From Rosa chinensis (lineage: Eukaryota; Streptophyta; Magnoliopsida; Rosales; Rosaceae), in contig NC_037088.1 in NCBI RefSeq assembly GCF_002994745.2, forward strand, positions 67,412,397-67,476,396: a DNA stretch of 64,000 nt, given 5' to 3'. A program made the position numbers and the translations under genes. This document shows positions 56,506-64,000 of the stretch, piece after piece (position 1 is the stretch's first letter; each line of letters opens with the position of its first letter). The notes beneath the pieces were generated by a model. That model had not been told where the DNA came from. It saw only the letters and a program-made list of their open reading frames with translations, and made no database searches.

Positions 56506-56871
56506 TTGTAGAAATCAGGGGGAGACCTTGACATCAGGGGGAGGTATGATGTCTACATGTTCGATCTCGAAGAGTGAAGAACGTGTTGTGCTCTTTTTGC
56601 CATTCGACCAGGGTTATTTTTGTCCCACAGAGTTTTTGTTACCTGGCAAGGTTTTTACTGAGGTAACGATCAAAACGTCATCACCGAGTTTGAGCGGCAC
56701 AATGGGGAGTGTGGATGGATGTAGACTACTCCACATTCACGCGCGTTGTGCTCTTTTTCTCCTTCGACCAAATGTTGTTTTTTCCCACAGGGTTTTTATT
56801 ACTTGGCAAGGTTTTTGACGAGCCAACTTAGAAGCGCATAGCAGAGGCAACACTATTGACATAGAATATCC
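56506..56871 (+). repeat. Copia 3' non-coding region with an internal duplication
   Basis: After the RNase H stop come two polypurine-like agggggag tracts (about 56516 and 56536). Two copies of a unit of about 75 bp follow, tgtgctctttttg/c..ttcgacca...ttttt.tcccacag.gtttttattac.tggcaaggttttt, at about 56587-56660 and 56747-56814. The 3' LTR begins at 56872 without a purine tract directly before it. Confidence 0.7.
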
Positions 56872-57051
56872 TGTTGTAAATGATAATGACTATTCATGCA
56901 ATAGGTATTGCTTAATGTATGCGATTGACATACTTGTAATGTGCGATTGATTAGTATAGCTATTTTGTATTGTCTTTTGTATACATGATGTAACCCTATA
57001 TGAACCTTATAGTGAGATGAATACAATACAATTATCCAATTCTCTACAACA
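56872..57051 (+). repeat. 3' LTR of the older copia
   Basis: 180 bp, TGTTGTAAATGA...CTACAACA, about 94% identical to the aligned 5' LTR, lacking its 24-bp internal duplication. Confidence 0.9.
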
Positions 57052-57780
57052 CTTTTATAATTGATAGAGAAGCATAAGTATTAAAATGGGTTCAACATCT
57101 CATCTACACTACAGGCATTCATTGGTTTTACTAGTTCATTATCTACACTACAGGCATTTGCTGTAAGTTCATTGGTTTTGCTAGTTAATCGTTTATGCTT
57201 TCGTATCTATCTTACCCGCAAACTTCAATTAGTATATCATTTCCACAAACTCATGTTCAAAATCTTGTAAACAAGTAACACTTACCCACCTCAAACTCTT
57301 AAAGTCATACAAAAAATAGTATCTGATGAGACTGATGCAATGTGTGAATAAGGAGCACTCCAACTCATTGATGCCATCTAGTATGAAAGAGAGTGATAAG
57401 AGGCTATTAAACAAAGGTTCATGTCACTACTGAACAAATGTCAATGTTAAACAAGGGGGGGGGGGGGGGGGGGGTTAATGTCACTGTAATGAAGTATCTT
57501 GGCCCCTAGTGGACTAGTGGTAGTGGGTTGGGTATTATAGTATCAAATAGCATCCAAGCCTCCCCCTTTTTACCCAATCAAACCCAAACAACACCACACG
57601 TTTTCTTACCCACTTGTCAAGCAACTTTCATAATTATTATAGCAAACATTAAGAAAATCTGAAGAGGGCAATTGACCAGTTGGAAATGGAAGGCCCTAAT
57701 TTCCCCTTAAGGCTAAAGCTTGCCATCCGCGTGGCATGATCCTAGCCATGATCTCCACTTTTGGTTCCCTCAAAGCACTC
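57052..57780. other. Intergenic DNA with poly-G tract
   Basis: AT-rich DNA between the copia and the PRR promoter, with a 20-bp G homopolymer at 57455-57474. A duplicated phrase (attatctacactacaggcatt / catctacactacaggcatt) occurs near 57093-57165. No gene. Confidence 0.6.
57455..57474 (+). repeat. G20 homopolymer
   Basis: Twenty consecutive G, rare in plant genomes. It could form a G-quadruplex or reflect an assembly or sequencing slip in length. Confidence 0.85.
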
Positions 57781-57782
57781 AT

Positions 57783-58124
57783 AAATATCTCCAAATATCT
57801 CAAATATTACCCTATTATATCTACTCAGAGGGACCCACCTCCATGCCACCTGTCTCCACGGAAAAATCTCAAAAACAAAAAAGAATGGCTAGTTTAAAAT
57901 CATGGCCACCAAAACAGAGAACCCAATGACGCCGCTCCTTTCGATAGGGCTGTTGACGTGGCACCCAAGATATTTTCCCCTCTTTCTAGATATTTTTCAC
58001 CGTTGGATTCACCACGACCTAGATTTCTTCGCCGTCCGATTTGCAGCAAAAGATTTTTGAGATATTTTTCTAGGCCTTTGACAAAAAGTGAAGACTTTTT
58101 ATGAACCAAAACGGTGAGATTTTT
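57783..58124 (+). promoter_or_regulatory. PRR promoter with evening elements and CCA1-binding sites
   Basis: Full evening elements AAAATATCT on the minus strand at 57968-57976, 57988-57996 and 58060-58068; short AAATATCT on the plus strand at 57783-57790 and 57793-57800; CCA1-binding sites AAAAATCT at 57862-57869 (+), 58051-58058 (-) and 58117-58124 (-). A G-box-like ACGTGGC is at 57956-57962. These are bound by CCA1/LHY and RVE8-type MYB factors, giving dawn repression and timed daytime or evening expression. All lie within 410 bp upstream of the start codon. Confidence 0.85.
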
Positions 58125-58187
58125 TCTGAAACACAAGACACAAAGACAAAGCTCTCTTCTTTCTTCTTCTTCTTGTGAAGTTGAGAA

Positions 58188-61100
58188 ATGGGTGAGGTTG
58201 TGGTGAGTAGTGAGGAAATGAGAACAGAGAGTGAGAAGCAGAGAAGTACAGAGATGAAGAACAATGGCGGAGGTGGCGGTGACTCATCAAGTGGGGTTGT
58301 GATGAGGTGGGAGAAGCTCTTGCCTGGAATGAACATGAGGGTCTTGTTGGTTGAGGCTGATGACTCCACAAGGCATATTATAGCTGCTTTGCTCAGGAAA
58401 TGTAGCTATAGAGGTGAGTTGGGTATTTGGTTCTTGACTTGAAAGTTTTGATCTTTGGTTAAAATAACCAACTGGGTTTGTGTTTTTTTGGCAATCTTTT
58501 GATGGTGAATTTGTAGGTGTGTTAGATAGGGATTCTCAATGAGTTAGATCCTGTATTTCTTTTCTCTTTTTTCTTTCTTTGCCTTTTTGGGTTAAAAAGG
58601 AGAAAAGGGTTAAGATCTTGGTTTTCTAATTTCTGTGACTACTGTGCTGATGATGAAGAATTTGAAGGGTGTTGTTGTTGAATTCACATGAAGTTCAAGT
58701 GCTGTGTGATTTTGTGTTGGTGTATCTTAATGATAAGAAATTTAGGCCAAGAACAGAAATTGATCTAATCTTTGTAAGAGCAGCTAAATATTGTTTTACT
58801 TATGAATCGTGTTTAATTACTATTAATACGAAAAGATGTTAGAAGATGGTGAATATTATGAAAGTCAACCATGTCCAGGAAGAGGTCTAGTTTTAAATTT
58901 TAATTACAGTACGAGAGTGAATTCTTTCAGTAGAAACCAATATTTAGATTCAAGGAATTAACATAATTACACTATGTACAGCTAGCTAGCTGCAGCATAG
59001 GCAAGGTTCACCAGTAAAAAATAAATACTAATTAGTAGAGATTCAGGTGGTTTAATGCTTTTCTTCATCTCTTTCGACTTCTTTGGATGAAGGTTTTGTG
59101 GTTCAGGTCACTCACTGTTGATAGAGGTTTTTATTTTATAGTGAAAACTTAAGATATGAAGAGAACTCTTGGCTTTATTCACCCCCTTTGAGAGTTCATG
59201 TAAAAAGTTGCAGATATTCTAGTAGTGCTTATCATATACAGATCATGTAAAATTGCAAGTCTAAGGCTCACCCCAGTTATGTGGTGAAATCTACATGAAT
59301 GGACATATCAATTTTTTGGCTGACATAACTCACCGAACTTAACTTGGCTCTTGTTTTTGTTTGAGCAGTTGCTGCTGTACCTGATGGCTTAAAGGCATGG
59401 GAAATACTGAAGGCAAGGTCTGATAAGATAGACCTCATACTGATGGAAGTAGATCTGCCATCAATATCTGGATTTGCTCTGCTTACACTAATCATGGAGC
59501 ATGAGATCTGCAAAAACATTCCTGTTATAAGTATGATATGAAGAACAAATAAATGTGACATGATTTATGCTATTTGATTTTCATTATAGTGGTTTTTACC
59601 AAAAAATACTTATGAATTTATTTTTGTGATGTTGCAGTGATGTCCTCTCAGGATTCGATTAACACAGTTTACAAATGCATGACAAGAGGTGTTTCCGACT
59701 ATCTTGTTAAGCCGATTAGGAAGAATGAACTGAGAAACCTGTGGCAGCATGTTTGGAGGAGACAAGCTGTATGCCTACTCAATTTCTTTGATTTTTAATT
59801 TTACTTCCAGTTCAGTTTCGAATTCTTATGTTAACAAGTCTGCCTGAGCCTAATTGAAATCTATTGTCTATCAGTTAGCCAGAAATATCCCACAAGATGA
59901 GAGTGTTGGACAAGAAAAGATTGAAGGTACATCTGATAATGATGCTGCAAGCAATCATTCCAGTGGCTATGTGGCATGTGCTCAGAGGAATAAGGAAGAC
60001 ATTGAAAAAGGGACTGATTCTCAGGTTTGTGTTTTATTATTTTGGAAGTTCATTATATTATGAAGATGATGCAGAAAAAAACCCTCAATTTGCATTCTCA
60101 ATTTCGACCGACTGAATGTTTTATCTCTCTTGCAGAGCTCTTGTACAAGGCCAGATTTTGAAGCTGAGAGTGCTCCTGTGGATATGCAGGAATTTTCGCA
60201 GCAGATACAGGCTAAAAATTTTCTGGATGACTTAAGAATGCAGAAAGATGAAGGGAACACCAATTGTAGTGAAAAGTTGCTTATGCATGAAAATGAATCC
60301 AGAGGTGATATATCTTTACATTTCAATTCAGCAGCTTTTTATCTGTTTAGTATGGTAGGAAGGCCTGTTAACATTTGTCAATCCGTGAATCTAATTAGGA
60401 CCAGCAGTGAATGCCTACAAGGGCAAGTTAGCAGCTCCACTAGGTGAGGTTGCCAAGCAAGGTAGTCATAGGAGGGATGCTAATATGGATAGTGAGGCTT
60501 GTGATGATAACGATCTCCTTGTCAACTCTTCAAGAAATGTCACCGACTTCTTTGGGGTATGCAGTAGTTATCCAATTAGCAATCTCAGAAACTCTTCATC
60601 AAGTAATAGGCCTAGTACATATGATTCTACTCCGCCGTTGGATCTTTCTTTGAGAAGATCAGATTCCAGTGGCATTGAGACTCAAGTTACTGAAAAAAGG
60701 CATACTCTGGGCCATTCTAACGCCTCAGCATTTTCACGGTGAGTTTCCATTTTTTGTTTTCTGCAATGAATTTTGTGATACGGGCACCTCATCAATCTAT
60801 GGATTTATATAAAGAGTCTGCAATGAAGTTGGTTTTAATCATTAATTTCTTCACTAGACGATTTATTCATTACTCTTTCACTGGACTCATATTTGTCGAT
60901 TCAATCTACTATTTTGTCCTGCAGATACATCAACAGACCATTGCAGCCCCAGAATCCATTGACTGGCATAAACGATCAACAAAAGGCATACCAAACTACA
61001 TCTGAGAAGCCTGCATCCCCTGTTAATATGGATTGTGATACCCCTGCTGCTACTTCAAGTATTCCAAGGAGTGTCATCACTGTAGCTACTGGTCAGTCTA

Positions 61101-61896
61101 ACCAGTCTGAAATTGGAACGTCATGCCCTCAGCAGAGATTATTTCCTCTTCCTGTTCCCATTAAAGGTGTAAGGTTTAACAACCTTTGCAATGGGTATGG
61201 TACTGTACTGCCTCCAACCTTTTGCACACAGTCAAGTCCATCACCAATGCCAAGTTCAGCTGCCCAGCAGGAACCCTCATTTCTAATGAGTACATTTTAT
61301 CCGACTAATCTTCAAAACCATAAACCAGAGCATGTGTACGACCCAGCTTATCATAATTCCAAGGTTGCGATGGAACAGACAATGCAGCAGCAGGAACAAA
61401 GATTCGATGAGGATCGAGGGCATATCTCTTCAAACAATGATCAGAGTGCAACTAGTAGTTTTTGCAATGGCAATGCAAGTCATCTGAATAGCCTGGGGTA
61501 TGGAAGTGCTTGTGGAAGTAACAACGTTGATCAGGTGGCTATGTTCAGGGCTGCTCCAGAGAGCAAGAATGAAGACAGTGTCTTTAATCACAGTGGAAAT
61601 AATCGATCCATCCAAAGAGAAGCAGCTCTCAACAAGTTCCGGTTGAAGAGGAAAGATAGATGCTACGAGAAGAAGGTAGATCATTATCTTTATCGTACTT
61701 AATATTGTAGCTTCACTTTTACCTCTATTGTTGCAAAATAGGCTATAGTTCTAACAAGAAATTTCTTACACAGGTTCGCTACGAGAGCAGAAAGAAGCTT
61801 GCAGAGCAGCGTCCAAGAATAAAGGGACAATTTGTTCGTCAAGTGCTTAATGATCCTTCACATATGGAAGCTGAGGGCAATGCATATGAGGATTGA
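58188..61896 (+). CDS. PRR5: Circadian pseudo-response regulator (PRR5/PRR9 clade)
   Basis: Clock transcriptional repressor that acts on CCA1/LHY in the nucleus. Eight exons join in frame: 58188-58413, 59369-59530, 59638-59768, 59875-60024, 60136-60304, 60399-60738, 60925-61675 and 61774-61896, giving 683 aa. The pseudo-receiver domain is at about residues 51-165. It keeps the acidic pair (E56, D58-D59) and K154 but has Glu102 in place of the phospho-accepting Asp ([10 protein letters not shown]), the defining PRR feature. An EAR-type LDLSL in the middle region is the TOPLESS contact known for PRR5/7/9. The CCT domain is at about 624-666 ([20 protein letters not shown], then [20 protein letters not shown]), for DNA binding and nuclear import. 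The [20 protein letters not shown] context favours PRR5/PRR9 over PRR7/PRR3; the length favours PRR5. Confidence 0.95.
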
Positions 61897-62404
61897 GTAG
61901 AGGTTTCTTTTAGAGTTTTAAGTTGCACCATTTTCATTTCTTGATGCCTAGAAGGAAAGATGCCTGGAGATGCTTGCTGACACCGCTTCCTATTCATTTT
62001 GTTTTTGGATGTATATTAACTGATGGTACCATGTATATCCCTTGTAAAATAGGGCTGTAAATTTTTATATCCTCATGAAATTTTCTTAGGGCTGCCTTAG
62101 TTATTCTTTCCCTATGTACACAGGTTTTGTCATTCCGACTTACATGTCAGTTGGTATACAAACTACATTTGTACTTGCTGGATTATCTTCTTGTTACTAA
62201 CTACTTGAGGATTTTGTAATTGAGAGGTGAGGAGAAATTGTTTTCATTTCAAATGAATATCAATGATCCCAAGCTTATACTTTGATAATGTCCCTTCCAA
62301 CAACTTAAATGGAAGGCGTTTTCAAGCAGTGGCCCTCCAATTGAGTGCTAGATTACATTAACAGTTATCCAATCAACCAAATTAAAACTTCAGTACTGAT
62401 AGAT
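61897..62404. other. Convergent 3' regions of the PRR gene and a small gene
   Basis: This is the 3' UTR of the PRR gene and of the minus-strand gene that stops at 62405. No other feature. Confidence 0.5.
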
Positions 62405-62981
62405 TCAATTCTGATCCTCCAACAAAGAAGAAGTGATCTCAGATTCGGTTGTGAGATTGCAACAAAATCTAGGAAACCAATTTAGTTGCTTCTTGAACCT
62501 TTTTGAGTGAGGCAAGTATGCTGACTGCTGGGAGAAGCAGAATGCATTGTTGCAAAACTGACCGTCCGAGTCAGTCATATGACTTCTCTCAGCTGCGTAA
62601 GAACCTGTCCGGGAGTCCATCATCTACCAAAATATCAAGTTCCTTATTATGTATCAATTTACTCACCCCAAAGAATACAATTAACAGTAATAAACTATAT
62701 CAATCCATAGGTTCATTCTCCTCATCTTGGAAAAAACTAAGAGGACCTCATAAACAAACATTAATAATTAGCAAGGAATATTGGATCACGCATATACCGC
62801 CGACAACAATAATCTTTCCTGGACCTGCCATTCCAACATGAGATGATGACTCGAGGCCATGGTCCTCGTCTTCAACGTCGTCTGATTTGGTCGTCATGTT
62901 ACTCCTTCTTTCAGCTGATCTACGAAACCCAACAGTGAAAGCTGGCCGGAGAAAGAGAGAGGAGAATGAAATAGGTTTCAT
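62405..62981 (-). CDS. Small two-exon protein of unknown function
   Basis: Two minus-strand exons, 62981-62798 and 62604-62405, join in frame (donor gcg/gtatat, acceptor ggacag/gtt), giving 127 aa. The sequence runs ...GMAGPGKIIVVGG then SYAAERSHMTDSDGQFCNNA. A nearer acceptor (ttggtag/atg, at 62623) would give a stop after about 11 codons. Residues 1-28 are Ser/Arg/Phe-rich and could be an organelle-targeting peptide, or translation may start at Met29 (MTTKSDDVEDEDHG). The C-terminal half is Ser/Phe/Lys-rich. A TATA-like atttatatataa lies upstream on the minus strand near 63020-63032. I do not recognise the family. Confidence 0.55.
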
Positions 62982-64000
62982 ATATCTCTCAGCTCACTAG
63001 TCTAATGGTGTTATATACTTATATATAAATCGGATCATGAAGATTAAGTCGTTGAAGTGTGTAAGTAAGCTACTGACACAAGATATGGGGTATCTTTGAA
63101 CCGATCATATTCAAACTCCATTGTTCAAACTCCCTTTCATTCTGCAGCAAGATGACGAATACATTCTAAAATTATTCAGAACATCTGACAAAAATTTCTT
63201 ATAGTCTCACATGAACATCTGATGAGTGCATGCAGATTTCAGGGCACGTATAGTACTAACTTTCTTGGTTCCCTTCATTTCTATGTTTCTCATCAACCTA
63301 CTTATCATAACTTTGCCTTGAGGGAAAATTTGCATTAGAAGTTAATAATCAATTTTGTTATGTCATGTCTGTTAAACCAAATTTTCAATAGGACCTTATA
63401 GTCCTACATACAAGTTTGGTCACCAAATATAAGCTTCAAATTTCTCGGAACCGGCCGTCATTTCATTCAATCATTTTCAATCGAGCTAGCTTGTCCAAGA
63501 GTATATACAGTTACAATGTGGATGATGGCAGAAGCACTTTTACATGCCGGGGAGTTTTCTGGCTTATTCATTTAACAAAATTCAAAGCCACCATAAAGTG
63601 ATAAAACCACTTCATATCAAAAATTATTGCAGGAGATCGAGCAATTCCAACCTCTTTCTTTTGACAAATTCTCAATGTGGAGACAAAATATATACCAGGA
63701 TGCAATTCGAGGCAAAGAAGTAGCAACCAAGAAACGTTTTCCATTGAAACACACTAGTGGAACTAATTACATCAGATCGATATATCACATCAGAATTGTT
63801 ACTACTTTCTGGGCCACCAGGATCCAAGGCTGCTACTGTGTAGCCTTGGCTGCAAGGTCGCCAGGATACGTAACTACATATGCTTCAAACCTTTGATAAA
63901 AAAAACTATAGATAACATCAATTCAGCAATTTATGCCTGCTTAAGTCTTCGAAAACGAACATAATCATAGGTAACCAGGGGTATTGGTTCTCAAACTTGT
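62982..64000. other. Promoter of the small gene and intergenic DNA
   Basis: TATA-like sequence at about 63020-63032 belongs to the minus-strand gene. Beyond that no gene, RNA or repeat is supportable to the window edge; a gene could begin outside. Confidence 0.4.

Larger units (their letters stand above)
50045..57051 (+). mobile_element. Degenerate Ty1/copia retrotransposon with nested CACTA insertion
   Basis: The LTRs are 50045-50248 (204 bp) and 56872-57051 (180 bp). They differ by about ten substitutions and a 24-bp insertion in the 5' copy, so this element is clearly older than the one at 7.4 kb. Flanks are ttttt and ctttt, a degraded or imprecise target duplication. Gag is present but has stop codons and is interrupted by a CACTA element (51395-52916). 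Protease, RT and RNase H are recognisable, but most of integrase is deleted. Not autonomous. Confidence 0.93.

Noticed and set aside
50040..57056. Exact 5-bp target duplication for the older copia
   Set aside because: Flanks are ttttt and ctttt; this is only a 4 of 5 match in a T-run, so I do not claim an intact duplication.

Overview
The window is nuclear DNA of a flowering plant, most likely a eudicot. The genes are split by short GT-AG introns, and the families are plant-specific or plastid-directed: GRF, IQD, PRR, SR34a, HSP21, PSRP1 and a DUF4228/PADRE protein. Ty1/copia, CACTA and LINE-type elements are also present. I suspect a Rosaceae but nothing here proves it. Exon boundaries below were worked out by hand; each joined gene keeps its reading frame through every junction.

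Layout. 1-3.5 kb: AT-rich intergenic DNA with microsatellites and a tandem duplication. 3.5-5.4 kb: a growth-regulating factor (GRF, + strand) with QLQ and WRC domains and a miR396 site. 6.4-6.85 kb: two identical tRNA-Gly(UCC) genes (- strand). 7.45-12.94 kb: a complete Ty1/copia element with identical LTRs and a 5-bp target duplication. It has no recognisable gag and sits just downstream of an IQ67-domain gene (- strand, 13.05-15.1 kb). 17.3-18.1 kb: chloroplast HSP21 (+). 18.5-19.0 kb: a DUF4228/PADRE protein (-). 20.8-24.0 kb: a CID-type protein with a PAM2 motif and two RRMs (-). 26.35-27.5 kb: an unidentified retroposon with an 18-bp target duplication and an A-tail. 30.0-33.2 kb: splicing factor SR34a (+). 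34.4-35.3 kb: ribosomal stalk protein P1 (+). 36.3 and 37.7 kb: two small genes sharing a C-terminal motif. 38.75-40.96 kb: a membrane-anchored START-domain protein (-). 42.2-44.2 kb: a lysine/glutamate-rich protein of unknown function (+). 44.9-46.5 kb: an mTERF protein (+). 46.9-48.8 kb: the plastid hibernation factor PSRP1 (-). 50.0-57.05 kb: an older, broken copia element carrying a nested CACTA element. 58.2-61.9 kb: a circadian pseudo-response regulator (PRR5-like, +) with a promoter dense in evening elements. 62.4-63.0 kb: a small two-exon gene of unknown function (-).

The genes are unrelated housekeeping and regulatory loci, not a pathway cluster. Two themes recur: RNA biology (SR34a, CID protein, P1, PSRP1, mTERF) and promoters carrying TGGGCC/TGGGCT site II motifs, partly in local tandem duplications. 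The most informative signals are in the mobile DNA. The older copia has a primer binding site matching the anticodon arm of tRNA-Ile(IAU), with C opposite inosine 34, which suggests half-tRNA priming. The young copia has intact pol but no gag. The CACTA insertion can be read exactly from its TGT target duplication.
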